Below are positions 16,624 through 25,390 of a DNA stretch of 64,000 nt, piece by piece (the stretch's first letter is position 1; every line of letters begins with the position of its first letter). The position numbers and the translations under genes were made by a program. The notes beneath the pieces are model-generated. The model saw only the letters and a list, made by a program, of their open reading frames with translations. It was not told the origin of the DNA and did not search any database. The stretch lies in the NCBI GenBank assembly GCA_963772645.1, contig CAVYYD010000011.1:62001-126000 (forward strand), given 5' to 3'. The DNA is from DASSQJ01 sp963772645. Its GTDB lineage: Bacteria > Actinomycetota > Actinomycetes > Actinomycetales > Dermatophilaceae.

Positions 16624-19143
16624 TCAGCCCTCGGTGGCCTCCGCCGCGACGACCGGCAGCTCGATGCCGCGCGAGTGCGGCGTCCCCTGGAAGGTGAACG
16701 TGTCGTCCTTGGTCTCGCCGCTGGCGTCGACCGCGACGATCTCGCCGGACTTCAGCTCCCCGAAGAGGATCTTCTCCGAGAGCACGTCCTCGATCTCGCG
16801 CTGGATCGTGCGCCGCAGCGGCCGGGCGCCGAGGACGGGGTCGTAGCCCTTGGTGGCGAGGAGGTTCTTCGCCGCCGGGGTGAGCTCGATGCCCATGTCC
16901 TTGTCCTTGAGCCGCTTGTCGAGCTTGGCGATCTCGAGGTCGACGATCTGGACGATCTCCGCCTGGCTCAGCTGCGGGAAGACGATCGTGTCGTCGACCC
17001 GGTTGAGGAACTCGGGACGGAAGTGCTGCTTCAGCTCGTCGATCACCTTGGCCTTCATCCGGTCGTAGCTCGAGCGGGTATCGGGCCCGGCCGAGAAGCC
17101 GAGCGAGCCCTTGGAGATGTCCCGGGTGCCGAGGTTGGTCGTCATGATGATGACCGTGTTCTTGAAGTCGACCATCCGGCCCTGGGAGTCGGTGAGCCGG
17201 CCGTCCTCGAGCACCTGCAGGAGGCTGTTGAAGATCTCGGGGTGCGCCTTCTCGACCTCGTCGAAGAGCACGACCGAGAACGGCTTGCGCCGGACCTTCT
17301 CGGTGAGCTGACCGCCCTCCTCGTACCCGACGTAGCCGGGAGGCGAGCCGAAGAGCCGCGAGACCGTGTGCTTCTCGCTGTACTCCGACATGTCGAGCTG
17401 GATGAGGCTGTCCTCGTCGCCGAAGAGGAACTCCGCGAGCGTCTTGGCGAGCTCGGTCTTCCCGACGCCGGTCGGCCCGGCGAAGATGAACGAGCCGCCC
17501 GGACGGCGCGGGTCCTTCAGGCCCGCCCGGGTGCGACGGATGGCCTGCGAGAGCGACTTGATCGCCTCGTCCATGCCGACGACCCGCTTGTGCAGCTCGT
17601 CCTCCATGTGGAGCAGCCGGCTGGACTCCTCCTCGGTGAGCTTGAACACCGGGATGCCGGTGGACGCGGCGAGCACCTCGGCGATGAGCTCCTCGTCGAC
17701 CTCGGCGATCACGTCCATGTCACCGGACTTCCACTCGGCCTCCCGCTTGGCCTTCTCGCCGCGCAGGTTCTTCTCGTCGTCGCGCAGGCGAGCGGCCTTC
17801 TCGAAGTCCTGCCCGTCGATCGCGGACTCCTTCTCGCGGACGACCGCGGCGATCTTCTCGTCGAACTCCCTCAGGTCCGGCGGTGCGGTCATCCGGCGGA
17901 TCCGCAGCCGGGCCCCGGCCTCGTCGATGAGGTCGATCGCCTTGTCGGGCAGGAACCGGTCGTTGACGTACCGGTCGGCCATGTTCGCCGCCGCGACCAG
18001 GGCACCGTCGGTGATCGAGACCCGGTGGTGCGCCTCGTACCGGTCGCGCAGGCCCTTGAGGATCTCGATGGCGTGCGCGAGGGTCGGCTCGGCGACCTGG
18101 ATCGGCTGGAAGCGGCGCTCGAGCGCGGCGTCCTTCTCGATGTGCTTGCGGTACTCGTCGAGGGTCGTCGCGCCGATGACCTGCAGCTCGCCGCGGGCCA
18201 GCATCGGCTTGAGGATGCTCGCCGCGTCGATCGCGCCCTCGGCCGCGCCCGCCCCGACGAGGGTGTGGATCTCGTCGATGAACAGGACGATGTCGCCCCG
18301 GGTGCGGATCTCCTTGAGGACCTTCTTCAGCCGCTCCTCGAAGTCACCGCGGTAGCGGCTGCCGGCGACGAGCGCGCCGAGGTCGAGGGTGTAGAGCTGC
18401 TTGTCCTTGAGGGTCTCGGGGACCTCGCCCTTGACGATGTCCTGGGCCAGGCCCTCGACGACCGCGGTCTTGCCGACGCCGGGCTCGCCGATGAGGACCG
18501 GGTTGTTCTTCGTGCGGCGGGAGAGCACCTGCATCACCCGCTCGATCTCCTTCTCCCGGCCGATGACCGGGTCCAGCTTGCCCTCGCGGGCGGCCTGGGT
18601 GAGGTTGCGGCCGAACTGGTCGAGGACGAGGGAGCCGGCGGGGGTGCCCTCGGCCGGGCCACCCGCGGTGGCGCCGGCGCCCTGGGCAGCGCCCTCCTTG
18701 CCGCCCTGGTAGCCCGAGATCAGCTGGATGACCTGCTGGCGCACCCGGGAGAGGTCGGCGCCGAGCTTGACGAGCACCTGGGCGGCGACGCCCTCCCCCT
18801 CACGGATGAGGCCGAGCAGGATGTGCTCGGTGCCGATGTAGTTGTGGCCGAGCTGCAGCGCCTCGCGCAGGCTCAGCTCGAGGACCTTCTTCGCCCGCGG
18901 CGTGAAGGGGATGTGGCCCGTCGGGGCCTGCTGGCCCTGGCCGATGATCTCCTGCACCTGCTCGCGGACCGCCTCGAGGCTGATCCCGAGGCTCTCCAGG
19001 GCCTTGCTCGCGACGCCCTCACCCTCGTGGATGAGGCCGAGGAGGATGTGCTCGGTCCCGATGTAGTTGTGGTTGAGACCGCGGGCCTCCTCCTGCGCGA
19101 GGACGACCACCCGGCGGGCGCGGTCGGTGAACCGTTCGAACAT
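16624..19143 (-). CDS. clpC: ATP-dependent Clp protease ATP-binding subunit ClpC
   Basis: 839 aa. The AAA+ unfoldase that feeds ClpP; essential for regulated proteolysis in many actinobacteria. The N-terminal Clp_N repeats both contain NYIGTEHILLGL. The first AAA+ domain has GEPGVGKTA, a UVR-type middle region follows (EKESAIDGQDFEKAARLRDDE), and the second AAA+ domain has GPTGVGKTE. ATG 19143 begins the family sequence MFERFTDRARRVV and has AGGAG upstream; the 23 extra in-frame codons are not conserved. A TAGCAT -10 box lies at 19173-19178. Confidence 0.97.
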   Translation of the reverse strand: MFERFTDRARRVVVLAQEEARGLNHNYIGTEHILLGLIHEGEGVASKALESLGISLEAVREQVQEIIGQGQQAPTGHIPFTPRAKKVLELSLREALQLGHNYIGTEHILLGLIREGEGVAAQVLVKLGADLSRVRQQVIQLISGYQGGKEGAAQGAGATAGGPAEGTPAGSLVLDQFGRNLTQAAREGKLDPVIGREKEIERVMQVLSRRTKNNPVLIGEPGVGKTAVVEGLAQDIVKGEVPETLKDKQLYTLDLGALVAGSRYRGDFEERLKKVLKEIRTRGDIVLFIDEIHTLVGAGAAEGAIDAASILKPMLARGELQVIGATTLDEYRKHIEKDAALERRFQPIQVAEPTLAHAIEILKGLRDRYEAHHRVSITDGALVAAANMADRYVNDRFLPDKAIDLIDEAGARLRIRRMTAPPDLREFDEKIAAVVREKESAIDGQDFEKAARLRDDEKNLRGEKAKREAEWKSGDMDVIAEVDEELIAEVLAASTGIPVFKLTEEESSRLLHMEDELHKRVVGMDEAIKSLSQAIRRTRAGLKDPRRPGGSFIFAGPTGVGKTELAKTLAEFLFGDEDSLIQLDMSEYSEKHTVSRLFGSPPGYVGYEEGGQLTEKVRRKPFSVVLFDEVEKAHPEIFNSLLQVLEDGRLTDSQGRMVDFKNTVIIMTTNLGTRDISKGSLGFSAGPDTRSSYDRMKAKVIDELKQHFRPEFLNRVDDTIVFPQLSQAEIVQIVDLEIAKLDKRLKDKDMGIELTPAAKNLLATKGYDPVLGARPLRRTIQREIEDVLSEKILFGELKSGEIVAVDASGETKDDTFTFQGTPHSRGIELPVVAAEATEG

Positions 19144-19172
19144 GGTGCTACTCCTGACGTCGAGTCCCCTCG

Positions 19173-19216
19173 ATGCTAGTCGCGCCGCCTGAGAGCGCAC
19201 CGTCGTTGTCACAACG
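19173..19216 (-). promoter_or_regulatory. clpC promoter with a 13-bp palindrome
   Basis: The -10 box TAGCAT (19173-19178, read on the minus strand) is followed upstream, in the -35 region, by CGTTGTCACAACG (19204-19216), a perfect odd-centred palindrome. Clp genes in actinobacteria are often activated by ClgR; this palindrome is a candidate site for that or another regulator. Nothing else is seen in the gap up to nei. Confidence 0.45.
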
Positions 19217-19385
19217 GGCCCCTCGGGCGGCGCGGGCTACGAGGGGTCCAACGGTGCGTCCGGTGCGGGTGTTCCGCCGGTCCACCGCGTTCGCCCACGG
19301 CGGACAAGCGGGAGCAACCGCCCGCACCCGCCCCTGCGCCGCCCCCGGCGGTGTGCCGCGCGACCGACCCATCGGCCGTGGCGGG

Positions 19386-20222
19386 TCACTGCCGACGCTG
19401 GCAGCGGCCGCACCAGTAGAGGGTCCGCCCGCCCACGACCCGGGTCCGGATGCGGGACCCGCAGACCCGGCACGGCATCCCGTCCCGCTTGTAGACGTAG
19501 GAGGTGCGCTCCGGGACGTGCGGCACCTCGCCGCGGCCCAGGGCGGCCTCGACGTCCTCGACCTGTTCGGCGACGGTGACGATGCGTCCGGTGGCCACGC
19601 CGAGGGGCAGCAGCCGCACGAGGTCGTCCCAGACCAGGCGCCACGAGGCACGCCGGAACCGCCGCCCCTCGGTGAACGGCGAGAGCCGGTGCCGGAAGAG
19701 CACCTCGGAGCGGTAGACGTTCCCGACGCCGGCGAGCACCGACTGGTCCATGAGGAGCTCGCCGACGGTGCGGGTGGACCGGTGGACCCGGGCCCAGGCC
19801 CGCTCGGGGTCGCCGTCGGCCGCGTCGGGGCGCAGGGGGTCCGGGCCGAGCCGGGCCATGACGGCCTCGACCTCCTCCGGGGTCACCACGGCGCAGAGGT
19901 TGGGTCCGCGCAGGTCGGCGACGTGCTCGTCGGTGGCGATCCGCATCCGGACCGCCCCGGTCACCGGCACCTCGGCGGTCCACCCCCGCTCGTCGATCGT
20001 GAAGGTGCCGATGAGACCGAGGTGGACGTGCACCCAGCGCTCGCCCTCGAACTCGAGGAAGAGGTGCTTGCCGCGGCTCGTGGCGCCGAGCAGCGCGAGC
20101 CCGCTCAGCTGGGCGGCGCCGTCGTCGAACCGTCCCTGCGGGCTGGTGACGGTCGGCCGGGTGCCGGAGAACGCCGAGTGCAGGTCGCGGGCCAGGGCGT
20201 AGAGCGTGTGACCCTCGGGCAT
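19386..20222 (-). CDS. nei: Fpg/Nei-family DNA glycosylase/AP lyase
   Basis: 278 aa. Excises oxidised bases. MPEGHT supplies the catalytic Pro2 and Glu3; SRGKHLFLEF holds the conserved Lys, and the helix-two-turn-helix (QSVLAGVGNVYRSEVL) precedes a complete zinc finger CRVCGSRIRT...YWCGRCQ at the C-terminus. MPEGHT rather than MPELPE marks it as Nei-like (endonuclease VIII) rather than Fpg; exact substrate range is uncertain. It starts seven bases after ku, so the two repair genes form an operon. Confidence 0.9.
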   Translation of the reverse strand: MPEGHTLYALARDLHSAFSGTRPTVTSPQGRFDDGAAQLSGLALLGATSRGKHLFLEFEGERWVHVHLGLIGTFTIDERGWTAEVPVTGAVRMRIATDEHVADLRGPNLCAVVTPEEVEAVMARLGPDPLRPDAADGDPERAWARVHRSTRTVGELLMDQSVLAGVGNVYRSEVLFRHRLSPFTEGRRFRRASWRLVWDDLVRLLPLGVATGRIVTVAEQVEDVEAALGRGEVPHVPERTSYVYKRDGMPCRVCGSRIRTRVVGGRTLYWCGRCQRRQ

Positions 20223-20229
20223 TCGCTGC

Positions 20230-21174
20230 TCAGCTCGCCTTCTTCTCCGTCTTCTTGCTCGCCGTCTTCTTGCTCTCGGTCTTCTTGGCCGCCGTCTTCT
20301 TCGCTGGGCTCTTCGTGCCGGCCGTCGCGGCGGCGCGCTTCTTCGCCGTGGAGGTCCCGGCCGGAGCCCGGTCCGGGTCCGCTGCCGGTGCCTCGCCGCG
20401 GGCCGCCTTGGCCTTCTCCACCGAGCGTGACAGGGCCGCGAGCAGGTCGACGACCTCACCGCCCTCGTCCTCCTCGGCGGGTGCCACCCTGACCTCGCCA
20501 CCCTCGACCTTGGCCCGCACGAGCTCCTTGACCGCGGTCGAGTAGTCGTCCTCGTACTCGTCCGGGTCGTAGTCGCCGGCGAGCTGGTCGATGAGCATCT
20601 TGGCCATGTCCATCTCCTGCTTCGTGGCGTGCTGCTCCTCGTCGATCCGGGCGAAGTCGGCGGCCCGCACCTCGTCCGGCCACAGCATCGTCTGCATGAC
20701 GATGACCCCGTCCCGCACCCGCAGCACGGCCATCGTCATCCGGGTCCGGATCGAGACGGTGACCACCGCCATCCGGTTCTCCTTCTCCAGGGCGTCGCGG
20801 AGCAGGACGTACGGCTTGGCCGCGGAGGCGTCGGGCTCGAGGTAGTAGGACTTGTCGAGCCACATCGGGTCGATCTGGTCGGCGGGGACGAACTTCGTCA
20901 CGCCGATCTCCTTCGAGGTCTTGGACGGGAGGTCGGCGAAGTCCTCGTCGGTGAGCACGACCATGTCGCCGTCCTCGGTCTCGTACCCCTTGGCGATGTC
21001 GTCGTAGGAGACCTCCTCGCCGTCGATGGAGCAGACCCGCCGGTAGCGGATGCGGCCGCCGTCCTCGCGGTGGACCTGCCGGAACTGGACGTCGTGGTTC
21101 TCGGTCGCCGAGTAGAGCCGGACCGGCACGTTGACGAGGCCGAAGGAGACCGCGCCCTTCCAGATCGCGCGCAT
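20230..21174 (-). CDS. ku: Non-homologous end joining protein Ku
   Basis: 314 aa. The homodimeric ring that binds double-strand ends and recruits LigD. MRAIWKGAVSFGLVNVPVRLY is split here as IWKGAVSFGLVNVPV, the bacterial Ku start; YYLEPDASAAKPYVLLRDAL and TMLWPDEVR belong to the core. The tail from about residue 255 is a Lys/Ala/Thr-rich low-complexity stretch with KKT repeats, the known DNA-binding extension of actinobacterial Ku. ATG 21174 is chosen from the conserved start and the GGAAGGA site upstream. The ligase and polymerase partners lie 3.3 kb away on the other strand. Confidence 0.96.
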   Translation of the reverse strand: MRAIWKGAVSFGLVNVPVRLYSATENHDVQFRQVHREDGGRIRYRRVCSIDGEEVSYDDIAKGYETEDGDMVVLTDEDFADLPSKTSKEIGVTKFVPADQIDPMWLDKSYYLEPDASAAKPYVLLRDALEKENRMAVVTVSIRTRMTMAVLRVRDGVIVMQTMLWPDEVRAADFARIDEEQHATKQEMDMAKMLIDQLAGDYDPDEYEDDYSTAVKELVRAKVEGGEVRVAPAEEDEGGEVVDLLAALSRSVEKAKAARGEAPAADPDRAPAGTSTAKKRAAATAGTKSPAKKTAAKKTESKKTASKKTEKKAS

Positions 21175-21270
21175 GGCGCCCACATCCTTCCGTCGGCCGC
21201 CGGGTGGGTGTCGGGTCGCGGCGGCGCGTCGTCCCAGCCTAGGGCGGTCGGGGGCCCGACGGGGAGGCTC

Positions 21271-21338
21271 GGGTCGGGTGCTCAGGTGGTCGCCCGAGCC
21301 GCCGCCTGAGCACCCATGCTCCACCGGGGGCGGCGCCG
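21271..21338. repeat. Dispersed stem-loop repeat, copy 1
   Basis: An 11-bp perfect stem (21276-21286 with 21305-21315). Homology with the copy at 24351-24418 covers 68 bp with about four differences and includes 3' flanking sequence beyond the hairpin. It lies between the ku start and the end of the next same-strand gene. Confidence 0.85.
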
Positions 21339-21354
21339 ACCGGTCGCCTGGAGG

Positions 21355-22149
21355 TCACGCCGTCGAGGGGCCGGACCGGCGCGTGCCGAGGAGGAGCACG
21401 GGCACGGCGAGCAGCAGCAGGCCGGTTGACCCCGGTGACGCGGGCCCCGTGGGAACCGTGACCGCCAGGACGGCGAGCGCGACGCAGACGGCGCCGACGC
21501 CGGCATCCCACCACCGTGCACGGTGCAGGGAACACAGGGCCACCGCCGCGAGCAACGCGACCGGAAGGCCACAGGCGTCGAAGCGCAGCTCGGCCGCCTC
21601 GTCGCCCGGGAGCGACGCCGGCAGGCCGACCCGGGAGGCGGCGGCCGACCAGATCCCGAGTGGGACGGCGCCGAGGACGGCGACCGCTGCGAGCGGCATC
21701 CGCACCTGCAGCGGCTGCCGCCAGAGCCGGCGTCGGTCGGTCGTGAGGAGCAGCCACGGACCCACCCAGATGGCGAGCGACAGCGGGAGACGCAGCGCGG
21801 CACCGAGCACGCCGTCGTCCCCCTGCGGCGTGAGGAGGTCGGCGACCAGCCACACGACCTGGCCCGCGACGAGCACCCGGACGGCGAGGACGCTGCCACC
21901 GCGGGTCAGGAGCACCGCGACGGCGGCACCGACGGTGAGGAGCTTGAAGGACGTGGCGCCGACGGCGAGGAAGCGCAGCGACGGGTCGGGAAGGCCGCCG
22001 CCGAGGACGGCGGCGACGCCGGGGGCGGCGAGGGCGAGCGCCCACAGTGAGAGCAGGCCGTAGGCGACGACGAGCAGCACCGCGCGGGTGTGGGCGAGCA
22101 GGGGTCGGTGGGCGGTCGGGTCGATCGGCGCGGCCGTGGTGGCACTCAT
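21355..22149 (-). CDS. Polytopic membrane protein, function unknown
   Basis: 264 aa with seven or so hydrophobic segments (about 20-42, 58-80, 88-108, 118-138, 150-170, 190-205, 215-250). I do not recognise a family. It has a GAGGAGA ribosome site and is divergent from the sensor kinase gene at 22452 across a 302-bp gap with a perfect palindrome, so it is a reasonable candidate target of that two-component system. Confidence 0.7.
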   Translation of the reverse strand: MSATTAAPIDPTAHRPLLAHTRAVLLVVAYGLLSLWALALAAPGVAAVLGGGLPDPSLRFLAVGATSFKLLTVGAAVAVLLTRGGSVLAVRVLVAGQVVWLVADLLTPQGDDGVLGAALRLPLSLAIWVGPWLLLTTDRRRLWRQPLQVRMPLAAVAVLGAVPLGIWSAAASRVGLPASLPGDEAAELRFDACGLPVALLAAVALCSLHRARWWDAGVGAVCVALAVLAVTVPTGPASPGSTGLLLLAVPVLLLGTRRSGPSTA

Positions 22150-22370
22150 GGGTTCTCCTCGGGTGGGTGACGGGGTCGTCGCTGCTGGTGGTGGGTGAGC
22201 GGTGGACGGCCACGCGGTCCATCTGGCCGGATGGCTCGACGGGTGGGCGTTGACCCCGGGGCCCGGGGGTGCAGCGTGTGGTGGTCGCCGTGGTGCGACT
22301 CCTCGAGCCTCGCCGGCGCGCGGCCCGTGCCGCGTCGGCCCCTGGGACCGTCCTGCCGCCCGGCGGCACC

Positions 22371-22400
22371 ACCGGGGTCCTCCCGCGGGAGGACCCCGGT
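22371..22400. promoter_or_regulatory. Perfect 30-bp palindrome in a divergent promoter region
   Basis: The half-site accggggtcctcccg (22371-22385) is followed at once by its exact complement, with no loop. It lies 52 bp before the sensor kinase start, whose -10 box is TACCCT at 22439-22444. As DNA it is a strong dimer-binding site; as RNA it would be a hairpin with almost no loop. Nothing else is recognisable in 22150-22451. Confidence 0.7.
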
Positions 22401-22451
22401 CGTCTCCGAAGAGGACGCCGTGGACGTGCCCGGCGCCCTACCCTCGGCGTC

Positions 22452-23588
22452 ATGACCACCGGTGTCGTCGATCGCGCCCGGCCGCCGTTCTCGCCGTGGG
22501 AGTGGGTTCCGGCCCTGCTCCTCGGCGTGTGGGGGGTGCTCGACGCGACCACGTCGGACGCGGTCGTCGGCTCCCGTCCCCTCCTCGCCGTGGGAGTCGC
22601 CGTCGCGGCCGCCCTGCTCCTCCTGCGCTGCCGGATGCCGCTCGTGGTCCTCCTCGGCGTCGGGGTCGCCGTCCTCGGGCCGGCCACCGTGGGCACCGTG
22701 GCCCAGTCGGCGCCCGGCGTCCTCGTCCTGGTCGTCGCCGTCTTCTCGCTCGGTCGCTACGGGCGCCGTCCCCTCTCCTACCTCGGACTCCCCGTGGGGA
22801 TGGCGTTCGCGCTCGTCGGGAGTGCCGCGGACCCACAGGAGACCCTCGCCTCCTCGTGGACGTGGTCCCTCAACGTCGTCTGGATCCTCGGGATCGGGCT
22901 GTGGCTCAACGATGCCGACCGTCGGGTCGACGAGACGCGCCGCCGGGCCGAGGCCGACCGCCGGGCCGCGGCGGCCGAGGAGCGGCTGCGCGTGGCCCGC
23001 GACCTCCATGACGTCCTCGCGCACAGCCTCTCGCTCATGGTCGTGCAGGCCGAGGTCGCCGACGAGCTGCTCGGCAGCGACCCCGAGCGCGCGCGGGCGG
23101 CGCTGGGCACCGTGCAGGAGACCGGCCGCGCCGCCCTGCGCGAGACCCGCGGCGTCCTCGGCTCCCTCCGCACCGACGACCCCGGACCGTCCGGCACCGG
23201 TCACCTGCCCCGGCTCGTCGGGCTCTTCCGCTCGGCCGGCCTCCCGGTCGAGCTCACCGGTGGCGTGGACCTGCACCTGGACCCCGCCGCCGACGAGGCG
23301 GTCTACCGGATGGTGCAGGAGGCGCTCACCAACGCGCTCCGCCACTGCGGGCCCTCCGCCACGAGGGTCGACCTCGGGGCCGACGGGGACGAGGTCCGGG
23401 TCCGTGTCTCCAACGCCCCCGGCGCACGACCTGGGCCTCCGGCGGAGCCGGGCGTACCGGGTGGTCACGGACTCCTCGGGATGCGGGAGCGCATCGAGTC
23501 GTGCGGGGGACGGCTCCGCGCCGGCCCGCTCCCCGACGGCGGCTTCGCCGTGGAGGCGGTCCTCCCACGGTCGGCGGTGCCGTCGTGA
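22452..23588 (+). CDS. Two-component sensor histidine kinase (HisKA_3/HPK7)
   Basis: 378 aa. The N-terminus has five or so membrane helices (about 15-155) without a large extracellular loop, suggesting membrane or small-ligand sensing. The phospho-acceptor is His186 in RDLHDVLAHSLS; the ATPase part shows MVQEALTNALRH (N box) and GHGLLGMRERI (G box). ATG 22452 follows a TACCCT -10 box by seven bases, with no ribosome site, so it is probably leaderless; earlier in-frame starts run through the palindrome. It overlaps the regulator gene by four bases. Confidence 0.92.
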   Translation: MTTGVVDRARPPFSPWEWVPALLLGVWGVLDATTSDAVVGSRPLLAVGVAVAAALLLLRCRMPLVVLLGVGVAVLGPATVGTVAQSAPGVLVLVVAVFSLGRYGRRPLSYLGLPVGMAFALVGSAADPQETLASSWTWSLNVVWILGIGLWLNDADRRVDETRRRAEADRRAAAAEERLRVARDLHDVLAHSLSLMVVQAEVADELLGSDPERARAALGTVQETGRAALRETRGVLGSLRTDDPGPSGTGHLPRLVGLFRSAGLPVELTGGVDLHLDPAADEAVYRMVQEALTNALRHCGPSATRVDLGADGDEVRVRVSNAPGARPGPPAEPGVPGGHGLLGMRERIESCGGRLRAGPLPDGGFAVEAVLPRSAVPS

Positions 23589-24328
23589 GCGGAGCAGCTC
23601 CCACCGCCGGTACCGGCGCCCCGCCGGGCGGGGACGGCGAGGTTCCGGCCGCGACCAGCGCGGGCGCAGGACACGACGCGGGGCCGGCGCCGACCCGGGT
23701 CGCCATCGTCGACGACCAGGAGCTCGTCCGCGAGGGGTTCGCGCTCATCCTCGGCGCCCAGGGCGACCTCGACGTCGTCGGCACGGCGGCCGACGGTCTC
23801 GAGGCCCTCACCCTCTGCCGGCTGCAGCGGCCCGACGTCGTGCTCCTCGACCTGCGGATGCCGCGGCTCGACGGCCTCGGTGCCATCCCCCGCATCCTCG
23901 CCGACCGTCCCCGCACCCGAGTCCTCGTCCTCACCACCTTCCCGGACGACGAGTACGTCGTCCGCGCGCTGCGGGCCGGGGCGCGGGGTTTCCTCCTCAA
24001 GGACTCGCCGCGCGCCTCGCTGGTCAGCGCCGTCCGGTCGGTCGCCGCCGGCGAGGTCGTCCTCGACGCCTCCGTCACCCCGCCGCTGGTCGCCGGCCTG
24101 CCCGGTGGCGCGGAGGCGCACGCCGAGGCCGTCGCCCGGATGACCTCGCGTGAGCAGGACGTGCTGCGCTGCGTCGCCCGTGGGCTGAACAACGCCGAGA
24201 TCGCATCATCCCTCCACATCTCGGAGACCACGGTGAAGACCCACCTGTCCCGGCTGCTCACCAAGTGGGGCGCCCGCGACCGCATCGGCCTCGTCGTCAT
24301 GGCCCACGAGGCGGGGCTCGCCTCCTGA
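23585..24328 (+). CDS. NarL/LuxR-type response regulator
   Basis: 247 aa. A Pro/Gly/Ala-rich N-terminal extension of about 37 residues precedes the receiver domain: VAIVDDQELVREGF (acidic pocket), VVLLDLRMPRLDG (phospho-Asp) and LKD (conserved Lys). The C-terminal LuxR helix-turn-helix is LTSREQDVLRCVARGL-like: MTSREQDVLRCVARGLNNAEI then ISETTVKTHLSRLL. GTG 23585 overlaps the kinase stop as GTGA, so translation is coupled. The extension is unusual; a start further in would remove it but lacks the coupling. Confidence 0.92.
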   Translation: MSGAAPTAGTGAPPGGDGEVPAATSAGAGHDAGPAPTRVAIVDDQELVREGFALILGAQGDLDVVGTAADGLEALTLCRLQRPDVVLLDLRMPRLDGLGAIPRILADRPRTRVLVLTTFPDDEYVVRALRAGARGFLLKDSPRASLVSAVRSVAAGEVVLDASVTPPLVAGLPGGAEAHAEAVARMTSREQDVLRCVARGLNNAEIASSLHISETTVKTHLSRLLTKWGARDRIGLVVMAHEAGLAS

Positions 24329-24350
24329 GGCCCGTCGCCGGGCCTCGCCC

Positions 24351-24418
24351 GGGTCGGGTGCTCAGGTGGTCGCCCGAGCCACCGCCTGAGCACCCATGCG
24401 CCACCGGGGCCGGCGCCG
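24351..24418. repeat. Dispersed stem-loop repeat, copy 2
   Basis: An 11-bp stem (24356-24366 with 24385-24395) plus an inner TGG/CCA pairing. It starts 22 bp after the response regulator stop and nearly matches copy 1, including the flank. Confidence 0.85.
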
Positions 24419-24436
24419 GCCCGGCAGGATGGGGGG

Positions 24437-25390
24437 GTGGACCCGATCCGCCCGATGCTCGCGACGCCCGCCGACCGGGTCCCGCACGGCGACGCCTGGG
24501 CCCACGAGGTGAAGTGGGACGGGATGCGGGTGCTCGTCGACGTGCGCGACGGGGCGGTCACCGTATGGTCGCGCACCGGGCGCGACGTCACCGCCGCCTA
24601 CCCCGAGCTCGACGCCCTGGCCGAGGCCTACGACGACATGCTGCTCGACGGCGAGGTGGTCGCGATGGACGGCGGACGGCCGAGCTTCCACGCGCTCGCC
24701 GACCGGATGCACGTCTCCTCGCGCCCTCGCGCCCTCAGGCTCGTGGGCACCCGGCCCGTGACGCTCATGGTCTTCGACCTGCTGCGCCTCTTCGGCCAGG
24801 ACGTCACCGGTCAACCGTGGTCGACCCGACGCGCGCTGCTCGAGAAGCTCGACCTCACCGGGCCGCACTGGCAGGTGCCACCGGTCTACGACGATGGTGA
24901 GCAGCTGCTGGCGGCGACCGCCGAACAGGGCCTGGAGGGGATCGTGTCGAAGCGCCGGGGGGCTTCCTACGCGGTCGGCCGGCGCTCCCCGGACTGGCGC
25001 AAGCACGCCCACCGCACCACCTACTCGGCCGTCGTCGGCGGGTGGCGGCCGGAGAGCGGCTCGCAGGGCCGGCTCGGTGCCGTCCTCGTCGGGCTGCCGG
25101 ACGGAGAGGGCGGGTGGCGGTTCGCCGGCCGGGTCGGGTCGGGGCTGGCCGGAGCCGAGGGGGAGCGGCTCCTCGCCCGGTTCCGCGGCCACGAGCGGGC
25201 GACCTCGCCGTTCTCGGACGAGGTGCCGCGGCTCGACGCCGGGGGGACGCGCTGGCTGGACCCGACGGTCGTCGTCGAGGTGCGCACCCTCGAGCTCACC
25301 GGAGCGCACCGGCTGCGCCAGCCCAGCTACCTCGGGGTGCGCGCGGACCTCACCCCCGAGGACCTGCGGGAGGTCGACGATGGCCGATGA
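24437..25390 (+). CDS. ligD: ATP-dependent DNA ligase (LigD ligase domain as a single protein)
   Basis: 317 aa. Seals breaks held by Ku. The nucleotidyl-transfer Lys is K26 in EVKWDGMR; further motifs are LDGEVVAMD, FDLLR, EGIVSKRRG and DWRKHAHR, followed by the OB domain. Length matches a bare LigD ligase/LigC-type enzyme with no nuclease domain. The GTG start is preceded by CAGGAT six bases upstream and no ribosome site. The polymerase gene overlaps its 3' end by 11 bases, so the two LigD activities are split but coupled. Confidence 0.92.
   Translation: MDPIRPMLATPADRVPHGDAWAHEVKWDGMRVLVDVRDGAVTVWSRTGRDVTAAYPELDALAEAYDDMLLDGEVVAMDGGRPSFHALADRMHVSSRPRALRLVGTRPVTLMVFDLLRLFGQDVTGQPWSTRRALLEKLDLTGPHWQVPPVYDDGEQLLAATAEQGLEGIVSKRRGASYAVGRRSPDWRKHAHRTTYSAVVGGWRPESGSQGRLGAVLVGLPDGEGGWRFAGRVGSGLAGAEGERLLARFRGHERATSPFSDEVPRLDAGGTRWLDPTVVVEVRTLELTGAHRLRQPSYLGVRADLTPEDLREVDDGR

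Noticed and set aside
16598..16626. Further copy of the dispersed stem-loop repeat
   Set aside because: Only gggtgctc is shared, and it is the clpC stop region; the second arm is missing.
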